Assembly (NCBI GenBank): GCA_900317155.1
Contig: ONFO01000010.1
Location: 27,362 to 91,361, forward strand
Source of the DNA: an uncultured Bacteroidales bacterium
Lineage (GTDB): Bacteria > Bacteroidota > Bacteroidia > Bacteroidales > F082
Reading direction: 5' to 3'
Length of the DNA: 64,000 nucleotides
The notes below the pieces were generated by a model. The model did no database searches. It was not told where the DNA came from and saw only the letters and a program-made list of their open reading frames with translations. Shown here in pieces: positions 26,331 through 34,446 of this stretch. Each line of letters starts with the position of its first letter. Position 1 is the stretch's first letter. Position numbers and translations under genes: made by a program.

Positions 26331-26673
26331 CTTTGGATTACCTTGATAATGATTGCTTGCAATAAAATTCGATTAAAGCGGAATAATATTGATTAAAACG
26401 GAAATATTACAAATAAAACAATTAATTTTGGAAAACAAGCGATTTTTTTCTGCTTGACATACAATGAATTATCAAAGGTGACGAAAAATAGTTGAAAAAA
26501 TAGCTTGACAAAAATTTCTAATGTTGTACATTTGCAACATAAAACAACCGTAATACTACTTTAAGCGGAAAATTTTGAATTAAAAAGTCTAAACAACATG
26601 TGGCTTAGGCCAACAAATTGACAACATGAAACACAATTAACGGAATCATTCATCTTCAAAAAACACTAAAACT
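26331..26673 (+). promoter_or_regulatory. Cassette copy B: promoter and leader region
   Basis: The promoter is TTG 26505-26507, 19-nt spacer, TACATTTG 26527-26534. The leader repeats copy A almost base for base, including the 4-codon upstream ORF at 26626-26640 (M-K-H-N-stop), which ends 33 nt before the gene start. The upstream part has two ATTAAA(G/A)CGGAA units and TTTTGGAAAACAAGCGATTTTTTTC, shared closely with copy C. Confidence 0.85.
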
Positions 26674-28134
26674 ATGAAAACCAAACTCTACACCCTCCTC
26701 ACTGGCCTGCTGATGGCCGCCTGCATCACGAGTTACGGACAGGAAATCGTCAGCGAGTTTTCGCCCAATAACATTAGTATCTATTCCAACATCGTGGAAA
26801 CCTCAGACAATCATTTGCTCGTCGGGAGTTGCACCAATTTGTATAATCGCGAATACGTGGTTTACAAGACGACGCCAGAAGGCTCTTTTATGGACAGCGT
26901 GGTTTTCTACAACGAGTACCAACTGCTTGAAATCCCCTCGGTGACCGACACTTTCCTTCTCGTGGGCTTTTCCATCGACAACCCTGGCAACATCTACAGC
27001 CTCAAGCTCACTTGCATTGACGATGACTTGAACACAATCAACGAGGCTTCAATTCCCATCGGAGAGCATTTGTATCGCTTTTGGGACTACAATGTCTTCA
27101 TTACCCCTAACTTGGAAATCGTTTTCCCATACAGCATTGGAAACGGCGACAAGTTTCACATCATGCGACTTGGGCTCGATCTCAATGTAATCGAAGACAA
27201 GACCATCCCCGAAATTGCTCGTGGCACATGGAACAACAACTATACCAGCGACTCTGTCATGTTCTATACCGACATCAGCATCAGCAGCGAAACACCCTTG
27301 AAATACCATTGCCTTGGCTATTACAAAGATGCGACTGGCAATGTGGTTTTCGTCAATCACGTCCTCGACAGCGACTTCAATTGGATAGAAAGCACCGTGC
27401 TGAGTCCCTACGACGAAAGTTCCTCCTTTACTGAGGATGTTCTCACGGCCTATACACCCATCAATTCGGCACAATCCAACGAAAGATTCAATCTTATGAC
27501 CACCTATCTGACCTCACCTAACTACAGCTCTTCTGCCATCATCAAGTATAACGACAAGAACGACCCTGTGGCGATGCTCACTTTCATGGGAGGACATCTC
27601 TCACTGGGTTTAGGCCAGCTTGTTGCCAAAGACTACAACACGATCTATTTCACACACGGATGCTTCGGCTCGCACACAGCTTCACACCTCGTCAGATTGA
27701 ATGGCGACCTCGACATCGCTTGGGAATTGCCCTTGCCTTGCCAAACTGGGACAGTAGCCGTATTGAATTGCCTGAAAGTGTTGGAAAACAACGACATCTT
27801 AGTTGGAGCCATTTTGTATTACCAAAACTTAGACCCTAAACTCAAGATATACATCATCCGCGACGACGACCCGACCACCATCCAAGAAACGGCGACCTTC
27901 GAGAAACCCTTCACCCTCTGCCCCAACCCCGTGAAAGATCTGCTAACCCTCCGCTTCGACGACGGTGACGAGCCCGAGAGCGTTGAACTGTATGACCTTG
28001 CAGGCCGTTTGGTCGGCACCAAGCCAAACGGTCTGGAAAGCATCGACATGAACGCGATGTCCTCCGGGGTGTACATGCTGCGCCTCACGATGAAAGACGG
28101 GACGATCTACCACGAAAAAGTATTGAAAGAATAG
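26674..28134 (+). CDS. Secreted beta-propeller-like protein, T9SS cargo (cassette B)
   Basis: 486 residues, signal peptide at 1-22 (…ITSYGQ). The body is a series of similar beta-meander units with V-x-x-L-x-x-D-x-x motifs (e.g. L-K-L-T-C-I-D-D-D-L, I-I-K-Y-N-D-K-N-D-P, H-L-V-R-L-N-G-D-L-D), compatible with a 6- to 7-bladed propeller. The C-terminal T9SS domain begins L-C-P-N-P-V-K-D (about 409) and ends G-V-Y-M-L-R-L. It has no similarity that I can see to the cassette-A proteins although promoter, leader and terminator match. Function unknown. Confidence 0.75.
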   Translation: MKTKLYTLLTGLLMAACITSYGQEIVSEFSPNNISIYSNIVETSDNHLLVGSCTNLYNREYVVYKTTPEGSFMDSVVFYNEYQLLEIPSVTDTFLLVGFSIDNPGNIYSLKLTCIDDDLNTINEASIPIGEHLYRFWDYNVFITPNLEIVFPYSIGNGDKFHIMRLGLDLNVIEDKTIPEIARGTWNNNYTSDSVMFYTDISISSETPLKYHCLGYYKDATGNVVFVNHVLDSDFNWIESTVLSPYDESSSFTEDVLTAYTPINSAQSNERFNLMTTYLTSPNYSSSAIIKYNDKNDPVAMLTFMGGHLSLGLGQLVAKDYNTIYFTHGCFGSHTASHLVRLNGDLDIAWELPLPCQTGTVAVLNCLKVLENNDILVGAILYYQNLDPKLKIYIIRDDDPTTIQETATFEKPFTLCPNPVKDLLTLRFDDGDEPESVELYDLAGRLVGTKPNGLESIDMNAMSSGVYMLRLTMKDGTIYHEKVLKE

Positions 28135-28176
28135 AATAAGGTTTTTTCCATTATGATTTAGGTTTAGTTGATTTGG

Positions 28177-28202
28177 TAGAGACAGTGCATGCACCGTCTC
28201 TA
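28177..28202 (+). terminator. Terminator of cassette B
   Basis: TAGAGACAGTGCATGCACCGTCTCTA folds into a near-perfect 12-bp stem, followed by TTTTTTA. Confidence 0.9.
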
Positions 28203-28555
28203 TTTTTTAGAATCATCTTGATAATGATGGTTTGCAATAAAATTCGATTAAAGCGGAATTTTATTGATTAAAGCGGAAATATTACAAATAAAACAATTAG
28301 TTTTGGAAAACAAGCGATTTTTTTCAGCTTGACATACAATGAATTATCAAAGGTGACGAAAAATAGTTGAAAAAATAGCTTGACAAAATTTTATCATGTT
28401 GTATATTTGCAGCATAAAACAACAAAAACATGAATTAAAACGGAATAATTTAGATTAAAATTCAAAACAACTCGGGGTTAGGCCAACAAAATAACAACAT
28501 GAAACATATTTACAGTAAGTGCTTTTTTTCATAATGATTTGGTTTTAGTTGATTA
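28203..28555 (+). ncRNA. Cassette copy C: promoter and leader with no gene behind it (possible small RNA or deletion scar)
   Basis: The promoter is intact (TTG 28380-28382, 19-nt spacer, TATATTTG 28402-28409) and the leader is recognisable (TTAGGCCAACAAAATAACAACATG). Where copies A and B reach a large gene, this copy runs directly into the shared pre-terminator sequence (CATAATGATTTGGTTTTAGTTGATT) and a terminator at 28556-28581, giving a predicted transcript of about 165 nt. The leader ORF is extended to 11 codons (28499-28534). It is either a gene-loss scar or a functional short RNA; sequence alone cannot decide. The rest of the 28135-28700 gap is AT-rich with no ORF. Confidence 0.5.
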
Positions 28556-28586
28556 AAGCGGAGACATAACAATCTCCGCTTTTTTC
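28556..28586 (+). terminator. Terminator of cassette C
   Basis: AAGCGGAGA (28556-28564) with TCTCCGCTT (28573-28581), then TTTTTCTC. Confidence 0.85.
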
Positions 28587-28700
28587 TCTTACATGAATGG
28601 CCTTATTTTTCTATTTTTACACGAATGACCATAAATTGCTCACGAATTTTTCATTAATGACAATTCGTGATTCATTGATAGGAATTCGTGTTGGAAAAAA

Positions 28701-29207
28701 TCAATTTGTCTTGAAGTTATACTTCACCTCTTTCAGTTCAGCGTTGGCCTTGGTAATCTTGTTCTTCAGGTTTTCCTTGTAATTCGCGACTTTGGCGGCA
28801 ACTTGTGCATCGCCTAAAGCCAGCATCTCGGCAGCGAGGATGGCGGCATTGAGGGCACCATTCACGCCCACCGTAGCCACGGGAATGCCAGGAGGCATCT
28901 GGATGATGGACAGCATGGCGTCGAGGCCATCGAGCATACCCTTGACAGGCACACCGATGACGGGTAATGTCGTGTTGGCGGCAATCACGCCAGGCAAGGC
29001 GGCGGCCATGCCAGCAGCGGCGATGATTACTTTAATGCCGCGACCTTGTGCTTCGCGGGCAAATTGTTCCACTTCTTGAGGTGTGCGGTGCGCGCTGAGG
29101 GCGTTCATCTCGAACGGGATTTCCATCTCGTCGAAGAACTGCGCGGCTTTTTCGAGAACGGGAAGATCGGAAGTGCTTCCCATGATAATGCTTACTATTG
29201 GAGTCAT
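28701..29207 (-). CDS. purE: N5-carboxyaminoimidazole ribonucleotide mutase
   Basis: 168 residues, the usual length for class I PurE. Converts N5-CAIR to CAIR in de novo purine synthesis. Motifs: I-I-M-G-S-T-S-D-L-P at the N-terminus (substrate phosphate loop), S-A-H-R-T-P (catalytic His), A-A-G-M-A-A-A-L-P-G-V and P-V-I-G-V-P near the middle, and G-V-N-G-A-L-N-A-A at the end. It is divergent from hpt, with which it shares the purine theme. The leader passes through the hairpin at 29226-29342. Confidence 0.96.
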   Translation of the reverse strand: MTPIVSIIMGSTSDLPVLEKAAQFFDEMEIPFEMNALSAHRTPQEVEQFAREAQGRGIKVIIAAAGMAAALPGVIAANTTLPVIGVPVKGMLDGLDAMLSIIQMPPGIPVATVGVNGALNAAILAAEMLALGDAQVAAKVANYKENLKNKITKANAELKEVKYNFKTN

Positions 29208-29225
29208 ATCAGTTGTCAGTTGTTT

Positions 29226-29342
29226 AGTTGTTCAGTTGGCCAATGGCTGATGGCCTATGACTATGGCTCGCTTCACGCAAAAGGTCAAGCATGAGCCTTT
29301 GGTCTAAGCGAGCCATAGGCCATTCGCCATAGGCCATAGTTT
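29226..29342. repeat. Large intergenic hairpin, TATGGC family
   Basis: The left arm TGGCC-AATGGCTGATGGCCTATGACTATGGCTCGCTT pairs imperfectly with AAGCGAGCCATAGGCCATTCGCCATAGGCCA. The arms consist of repeated CTATGGC/CTGATGGC words. Relatives are at 29989-30062, 43346-43409 and 56991-57084. It lies in the purE 5' leader. Confidence 0.75.
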
Positions 29343-29348
29343 TGAACG

Positions 29349-29356
29349 CAAAAATA
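29349..29356 (-). promoter_or_regulatory. -7 promoter box of purE
   Basis: CAAAAATA on plus, i.e. TATTTTTG on minus. It implies a ~135-nt purE leader containing the hairpin at 29226-29342. Confidence 0.6.
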
Positions 29357-29396
29357 GTTTTTTTCCCAATGCGGTTGACCCAATAGAAGCATTTTG

Positions 29397-29404
29397 TATA
29401 TTTG
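29397..29404 (+). promoter_or_regulatory. -7 promoter box of hpt
   Basis: TATATTTG, 44 nt before the ATG at 29448. It also shows that the in-frame TTG at 29394 cannot be the start. Confidence 0.75.
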
Positions 29405-29447
29405 TATCGCCTTAACAAAAGGACAAACAAATATCAATCCTTTGAAA

Positions 29448-29987
29448 ATGAAAACAGTAAAAGTTTTAGACAAGGAATTTGGGCTGTACATCCCCCAAGA
29501 AAAAATCGAGGCCAACATCCAAAACGTGGCCGACCAAATCAACCGCGACCTGGAAGGTATGAACCCGTTGTTTCTCGTGGTGCTCAACGGCGCCTTTATG
29601 TTTGCCTCCGAGCTGTTCAAGCGACTGACCATTCCATGCGAGATCAGTTTCGTCAAGCTGTCGTCATACTCCGGCACGGAAACCACCAACGTTATCCGCG
29701 AACTCATCGGTTTGGACCACCCCCTGAACGGCCGCCACGTGGTCATTGTGGAAGACATCGTCGACACGGGCCACACCCTGCGCTACACCACCCAAAAACT
29801 TCGAGACTTGAAGGCCGCCGACGTGCGCATCGCCACGCTGTTCTTCAAGCCGAACAATTTCCAATACACCTACCCCATCGACTACAAAGGTATGGACATC
29901 GGCAACGAGTTTATCGTGGGATATGGACTGGATTATGACCAACAGGGGAGAAATTTACCAGATATTTATAAAATAATTGAGCCGTAA
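29448..29987 (+). CDS. hpt: Hypoxanthine phosphoribosyltransferase
   Basis: 179 residues. Purine salvage: hypoxanthine (or guanine) plus PRPP to IMP (GMP). The PRPP-binding motif is V-I-V-E-D-I-V-D-T-G-H-T-L (about 99-111). The hood motif S-S-Y-S-G-T-E and the late F-I-V-G-Y-G-L-D-Y-D-Q-x-x-R-N-L-P are diagnostic. The start was placed at the ATG after the promoter box rather than at an in-frame TTG overlapping that box. It is followed by a hairpin repeat and then adk, forming a purine nucleotide cluster. Confidence 0.96.
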   Translation: MKTVKVLDKEFGLYIPQEKIEANIQNVADQINRDLEGMNPLFLVVLNGAFMFASELFKRLTIPCEISFVKLSSYSGTETTNVIRELIGLDHPLNGRHVVIVEDIVDTGHTLRYTTQKLRDLKAADVRIATLFFKPNNFQYTYPIDYKGMDIGNEFIVGYGLDYDQQGRNLPDIYKIIEP

Positions 29988-29988
29988 G

Positions 29989-30062
29989 CTATAAGCTGTA
30001 AGCCATAAGCCATCGCTGACTCCAAGGCAAGCTTATGGCTTACGGCTTAAAGCATATAGCTA
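29989..30062. repeat. Intergenic hairpin, TATGGC/TAAGCC family
   Basis: The left arm AGCCGTAAGCTATAAGCTGTAAGCCATAAGCC is mirrored by AAGCTTATGGCTTACGGCTTAAAGC-ATATAGCT. The loop contains CTCCAAGGC. It starts at the hpt stop. Confidence 0.75.
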
Positions 30063-30129
30063 ATCAACATTTAAACAATTCAACGATCAACAAATCGAAG
30101 ATTCAACAAAGTTAATTCAACAACATATC

Positions 30130-30699
30130 ATGCTAAACATCGTACTCTTTGGCCCTCCCGGGGCAGGCAAAGGAACGCAGTCACAGTTCCTGCGCGAGAA
30201 ATATAACCTGACCTATATCTCCACCGGTGAAATCCTCCGCGAGGAAATCGCAGCCGGAAGTGAATTAGGTCTTCAAGTGAAAGAAATCATCAGCCAAGGC
30301 AACCTCGTCTCCGACGAGATCGTGGCCCAAATCATCGAAAAGAAGCTCTCCGAGAACATGGACTCGGCCGGTTTCCTCTTCGACGGCTATCCGCGCACCG
30401 TGCGCCAAGCCGAGATTTTGGAAGAACTCATGGAGAAATTCGGCATGTCTCTGACAGGCGTGTTGAGCCTCGAAGTGCCCGAGGAACTCCTCATCGAGCG
30501 CATGCTCGAACGGGGCAAGACTAGCGGTCGCGCCGACGACAACCTCGACTCCATCAAACACCGTTTCGTGGAATATGAGGCCAAGACGCGACCCGTGCTC
30601 GACTTCTACGAAGGGAAGGACAACCTGCATCCAGTGAACGGTGTGGGCGAGATCCCGCAAATCTTCGAGAACCTCTGCACGGTGATTGATGCTTTGTGA
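30130..30699 (+). CDS. adk: Adenylate kinase
   Basis: 189 residues. ATP + AMP to 2 ADP. The P-loop G-P-P-G-A-G-K-G-T-Q is at residues 8-17, then S-T-G-E-I-L-R (AMP site), F-D-G-Y-P-R-T (about 82-88) and a short LID (E-R-G-K-T-S-G-R-A-D-D), so it lacks the zinc-binding long LID of E. coli Adk. The length matches other Bacteroidota Adk proteins. The ~65 nt before the start is an AT-rich leader with AATTCAAC/AACATTCAAC words. The 88-bp palindrome begins 7 nt after the stop. Confidence 0.97.
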   Translation: MLNIVLFGPPGAGKGTQSQFLREKYNLTYISTGEILREEIAAGSELGLQVKEIISQGNLVSDEIVAQIIEKKLSENMDSAGFLFDGYPRTVRQAEILEELMEKFGMSLTGVLSLEVPEELLIERMLERGKTSGRADDNLDSIKHRFVEYEAKTRPVLDFYEGKDNLHPVNGVGEIPQIFENLCTVIDAL

Positions 30700-30705
30700 T
30701 TTTTT

Positions 30706-30793
30706 CACGCAGAATCCGCAGAAATCGCTGAAGCCTACCGGACACAAACTTGGCGTCGCTTTGCGTTTCATATAGTTCAGCGTATTCTGCGTG
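30706..30793 (+). repeat. 88-bp palindromic repeat, copy 1
   Basis: Perfect 10-bp ends CACGCAGAAT and ATTCTGCGTG, plus the inner pair CGCTGAA/TTCAGCG. The reverse complement of 37115-37201 matches it over nearly its whole length (for example CCGCAGAAATCGCTGAA and GCGTCGCTTTGCG). No ORF inside and no clear target-site duplication. Confidence 0.85.
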
Positions 30794-30834
30794 CCTATAT
30801 ATCGTCTTCTTCGTGAAATAAATTCGCGTGAAAT

Positions 30835-31503
30835 TCAATGTTCCCAGCGGATGTCGTGCTTGAGGACTGTTGGTGGGTTACCGCCGATGACTTGATGCTC
30901 GCCGCTGAAGGACGAGGTCAGCAGCGTGCCTGCCGCCACGACCGTGTTGTTGGGCACCTCGGCACCTTTCAGCAACACACACTTGCAGCCAATCCAGACA
31001 TGGTTACCCACAACGATGGGCTTGTCGGGATTGACGCGTTCATTATCCTTATTATACAAAGGATGCTCGTCGGTGTCCATCACGAGGATGTCCCAACTCA
31101 GCAGGCAGTCGCAACCGAAACGGATTTCCTTGGCGCATACGATGGTGCTTTCGGCAGTCATGTTGAAGCCATCACCAAGACACAAGTTTCCGCGCACCGA
31201 AATCTTCGAACCGTGCCCAATGCTCGCCTTGCCACCAAAACTTACCGTGCCGCTCACCTGCCAGATGCCGCGTGAGCGTTTGCGGTCGTAATGACCCACA
31301 TCGCCGAAACCGATTTTTATCATCGCCCTTTCCACCTTTTCAGGAAGCTCCACCTTGCCATGCAGTTCGCGCAAATAGGTGCGGTGCGACACTACAACAG
31401 GCAACTTCAAGGCCGTTTTCAGCGGAAAATAATGCAGGTTGAAGCGCAAGGTCTTCGGAATCGAGCGGAGGATATTGAAGAAATCGAAAGCGGTCATGGG
31501 CAT
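30835..31503 (-). CDS. Hexapeptide-repeat acyltransferase (left-handed beta-helix, maltose/galactoside O-acetyltransferase type)
   Basis: 222 residues. From residue ~85 it has isoleucine-patch repeats ([LIV]-G-x-x-x-x): A-S-I-G-H-G-S-K-I-S-V-R-G-N-L-C-L-G-D-G, then D-T-D-E-H-P (the family's substrate loop), P-I-V-V-G-N-H-V-W-I-G-C and V-P-N-N-T-V-V-A-A-G-T. It ends in V-I-G-G-N-P-P, as in O-acetyltransferases acting on surface sugars. The N-terminal 80 residues are helical and family-specific. It probably modifies polysaccharide or lipopolysaccharide. Monocistronic, with a box at 31517 and a very short leader; the ATG at 31497 is an alternative start. Confidence 0.85.
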   Translation of the reverse strand: MPMTAFDFFNILRSIPKTLRFNLHYFPLKTALKLPVVVSHRTYLRELHGKVELPEKVERAMIKIGFGDVGHYDRKRSRGIWQVSGTVSFGGKASIGHGSKISVRGNLCLGDGFNMTAESTIVCAKEIRFGCDCLLSWDILVMDTDEHPLYNKDNERVNPDKPIVVGNHVWIGCKCVLLKGAEVPNNTVVAAGTLLTSSFSGEHQVIGGNPPTVLKHDIRWEH

Positions 31504-31516
31504 CGGATTGATTGGG

Positions 31517-31524
31517 CAAAAATA
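31517..31524 (-). promoter_or_regulatory. -7 promoter box of the acyltransferase gene
   Basis: CAAAAATA on plus, i.e. TATTTTTG on minus, 13 nt from the start at 31503. The predicted leader is only a few nucleotides. Confidence 0.65.
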
Positions 31525-31655
31525 AAGTATTTAAACATATAATTGCCATTAATTGAACACGAATTTTTCATTAATATTTTGACAACGAATCTTCAATTTC
31601 TATTTAGTTGCTTTTACTATTAAAAAAGAAAAAATTAAACTAAAGTATAAAAAAT

Positions 31656-31687
31656 TGCATTTGAATTAAAAAATGTCATATATTTGT
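31656..31687 (+). promoter_or_regulatory. Promoter upstream of the 31731 gene
   Basis: TTG at 31656-31658 and TATATTTG at 31680-31687 (21-nt spacer), 43 nt before the ATG. The rest of 31504-31730 is very AT-rich with nothing else recognised. Confidence 0.7.
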
Positions 31688-31730
31688 CCCATCAAATCCG
31701 ACGAATAATAACTCTAAACACTCACGAACC

Positions 31731-32993
31731 ATGAAAAAGACAGCTCTACTATTCTTATTGTATTTCGCATTGGGTTTCTTTTCTCTTGCCACAGCCCAAG
31801 AACGCCAAATCGTCCAAGGCTACTGCAAAGACGAAAACGGCAAAGCCATAGAGAACGTGAGCGTTTATGTGCATGATTCGATCCTTGTTTCCGTCACTGA
31901 CGAGCAAGGCCGCTTCATCTACAGCCTCGCCAAGACAGGTCAGAAACTCCGTTTCGCCCACATGGTTTTCGAGCCAACCTATTACACCATCAATGAGAAA
32001 GACATCAACGGCAAGAACCTGACTGTCAGTATGAAAACCAAAAGCCATGAACTGCTTGAGGTGGAAATCACTGCCAATGCTCCTCACACCGTTTTCGACA
32101 ATCCTGTGATGACCGTCCTCGACTATACCCTCCGCGAAGACGGCATCTATATGATTGTCTATCGCCGTCGTCACTCAGCCTTACTCCACCTCTCATTTGA
32201 CGGAGACACACTGCACGAAATGCCCATTTCCTCGCGCTACAAATACCTCAGCAAAGATGCATTCGGCGACATCTATGCCATCAACGACTACCAAGCGAGT
32301 CTAGTCGGGTTTATGGAATTGGACAACGGTAAGAAAATGCTGATGAACTTCTACCACTCCATGTCACGCAAGACTTTTTTCGACAAGTTTTCGACCATTA
32401 TAACAGCTTCCGACAGTGTTTTCATCACAGGACGTTACTTCTATTACAATAAGGAGATGGGCTATTACTGCAACATCCTCGGCAGTGACAATGAACCTTA
32501 CCTACTTCATTACATTGTGGATGAGGAAGGTCGAGACGACATTTGGCTTATGTCGCACACAAAGGGAGGTATCGACTTTTGGGCCACTGAGCGAATCTAC
32601 AACCCGATTTTCGAAATCGACAACAAGTTCTACGTTTTTGCCTACACCGACCACGAAACCATTGTTTTCAATGCCGTAGGCAACGAAGTGGAGCGTTATC
32701 CCCTCACCTTTCACGAATATAGAAAATGGAACGGCAAAATGGTGCCCGACCGCCGCTGGAAACAGAAAATGATGGTGGACGCAGCACGGAAAGAGTTTTA
32801 CACCTTCTTCGTCACTGACGGCATCTATACCCTGAAGCGCATCGACCTGGAAACCGGAACGGCCACCTCCGTGATGGATCTCAGTGGCTATCCCTTCGCT
32901 CAAAATATGAGGATTCACGACGGCGTTTTGTATTTCATTTATCCAACAGGCATCAACCACCGGAAGGCACTATATCAGATGAGGATAGAATAG
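31731..32993 (+). CDS. Secreted protein with carboxypeptidase-regulatory-like domain and propeller-like body
   Basis: 420 residues. Signal peptide at 1-22 (…SLATAQ). Residues ~25-105 form a CarboxypepD_reg-like beta-sandwich: V-Q-G-Y-C-K-D-E-N-G-K-A-I-E-N-V-S-V-Y, D-E-Q-G-R-F, L-x-F-A-H-M-V-F-E-P, as in the N-terminal domains of many Bacteroidota surface proteins. The remainder looks like a beta-propeller (repeated Y-x-x-x-D, F-D-G-D-T, D-N-K-F-Y-V-F). No TonB-receptor barrel follows. It has the same architecture as the 35726 gene and together they bracket two erythromycin-esterase-like genes. The next gene starts 73 nt downstream without a clear promoter, so they are probably cotranscribed. 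Confidence 0.75.
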   Translation: MKKTALLFLLYFALGFFSLATAQERQIVQGYCKDENGKAIENVSVYVHDSILVSVTDEQGRFIYSLAKTGQKLRFAHMVFEPTYYTINEKDINGKNLTVSMKTKSHELLEVEITANAPHTVFDNPVMTVLDYTLREDGIYMIVYRRRHSALLHLSFDGDTLHEMPISSRYKYLSKDAFGDIYAINDYQASLVGFMELDNGKKMLMNFYHSMSRKTFFDKFSTIITASDSVFITGRYFYYNKEMGYYCNILGSDNEPYLLHYIVDEEGRDDIWLMSHTKGGIDFWATERIYNPIFEIDNKFYVFAYTDHETIVFNAVGNEVERYPLTFHEYRKWNGKMVPDRRWKQKMMVDAARKEFYTFFVTDGIYTLKRIDLETGTATSVMDLSGYPFAQNMRIHDGVLYFIYPTGINHRKALYQMRIE

Positions 32994-33066
32994 AACTCTA
33001 TCTGGAATGATTTTTGTAGTATTTAAACCATATTATACCCAGTTAAATCCTCAAAAATCATGTTCT

Positions 33067-34293
33067 ATGAAGAAGATTTACATTCTATTGCTTTTGTCAG
33101 CATTAGCTTTTCAAAGCACCGTGGCGCAAAACGAACAGCCCAATCCTTACCAAGTGGCTAAAGAAGATGGCTACGGCTATCGCTCGCTCATCAAACTGCT
33201 CGATATGGACAGCACCTTTATCGGCTCGAAGTTTGAACATTCCTATCACGACCTGTTAGCCATCTTGTATTCCCGCGTCGGGCGATACAAGGAGGCAAGG
33301 CGCGAAGCCGAGGCTTGTGGAACACAATTTCTCGACAATATGAGATTCAAGAATAGTTTTAAGGATGTGAAAGCCATCCCCTTGTCGGAAATGATGGACA
33401 GCATCATCGCGAACAACCGCGTCATTATGATGAACGAGAGGCACTTCAACCCACATAGTAGAGCTTTCGTTATCAGTTGGTTAGAGAAATGCTATGAAAA
33501 CGGCTACCGTTATCTTGCCGCCGAGACCCTGTTTGCAAAGGATTCCTTGCTCAACGAGAGGCGCACGGTGCTGTTGGGCGAAACGGGGTTCTACAGCAAC
33601 GAGCCTGTCTATGGCGATATGCTCAGTACCGCGCTCAATTTGGGCTATACGCTCGTGCCTTACGAAGGCGACGGCTTCGGCGTTGACCGAGAGGTGAACG
33701 AAGCCAAAAACCTTGTCGAAAGAATCATCAGCCAAGACCCTGAAGCAAAATTCCTGCTTTTAGGCGGCTTCGGGCATATCGCCGACCGCAACGGATGGTA
33801 CACGATGGGCAGATATTTCAAGGAACAATCCAGCATCGACCCGTTCACGATGCAATGCACATTCTTCGACGACCCATACGGCGAAACCGATTCCTTGCAA
33901 ACCGTTTATTACGACTTGATTGATGCGATGCCCAACCGCGAGCCTATCCTTCTTTATGACACGGTGAAGCATATCTTCCCTTGCGGTTCGGGTATGGATG
34001 CCACCTGCTGCCTGCCACGCACACGCTTTATCGAAGACAACATCCCCGACTGGAAACTTTACAACGGCAAAGTGCTTTACACCATCGACCGCCGCTTCAT
34101 CGACGAAAACGGCTTCCCAAAAGGCTGCGTGAGCGCGTTCCTGAAATCGGAGGGCGAGCAATGCGTCCCCATCGACCAATATATGTACGGCAAGGACGAG
34201 AAGGAATTCAAATTGGCACTCTACAAAGGCGAGTATCTACTGCGGTTTGATGACGGGAAAGAGTATCGGTATGTTACCATTGAGGTGAAATAA
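33067..34293 (+). CDS. Secreted erythromycin-esterase/ChaN-like superfamily protein (copy 1)
   Basis: 408 residues. The start at 33067 opens a signal peptide (MKKIYILLLLSALAFQSTVA); the in-frame ATG 60 nt earlier adds a charged tail. Core motifs: R-V-I-M-M-N-E-R-H (about 118-126), followed by a helix S-R-A-F-V-I-S-W-L-E and Y-L-A-A-E-T (E153), then L-V-P-Y-E-G-D, and F-L-L-L-G-G-F-G-H-I-A. These follow the EreA/ChaN/TIKI plan in which Glu and His residues line the active site. In true erythromycin esterases the first motif is G-E-x-x-H; here it is N-E-R-H, so the reaction is uncertain. A tail beta-domain follows residue ~330. Sits between two carboxypeptidase-regulatory-domain genes. Confidence 0.65.
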   Translation: MKKIYILLLLSALAFQSTVAQNEQPNPYQVAKEDGYGYRSLIKLLDMDSTFIGSKFEHSYHDLLAILYSRVGRYKEARREAEACGTQFLDNMRFKNSFKDVKAIPLSEMMDSIIANNRVIMMNERHFNPHSRAFVISWLEKCYENGYRYLAAETLFAKDSLLNERRTVLLGETGFYSNEPVYGDMLSTALNLGYTLVPYEGDGFGVDREVNEAKNLVERIISQDPEAKFLLLGGFGHIADRNGWYTMGRYFKEQSSIDPFTMQCTFFDDPYGETDSLQTVYYDLIDAMPNREPILLYDTVKHIFPCGSGMDATCCLPRTRFIEDNIPDWKLYNGKVLYTIDRRFIDENGFPKGCVSAFLKSEGEQCVPIDQYMYGKDEKEFKLALYKGEYLLRFDDGKEYRYVTIEVK

Positions 34294-34412
34294 CCCTAAA
34301 AGTCTCTACCAATTATTTTATAACACAATGATTATCAATACTTTTTAAATCAACACCTCAACAAATGTCTCTATCCTACATCTAATGATGTTTTCTCCAC
34401 TAATAATTATTA

Positions 34413-34420
34413 TAGTTTTG
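34413..34420 (+). promoter_or_regulatory. -7 promoter box of the 34447 gene
   Basis: TAGTTTTG, 27 nt before the ATG at 34447. Confidence 0.65.
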
Positions 34421-34446
34421 CGACACTAAACTAACAAATATTCACC

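Noticed and set aside
29394-29447. Longer hpt start (TTG at 29394)
   Set aside because: It would overlap the TAnnTTTG box at 29397-29404; the ATG at 29448 gives the normal family N-terminus.
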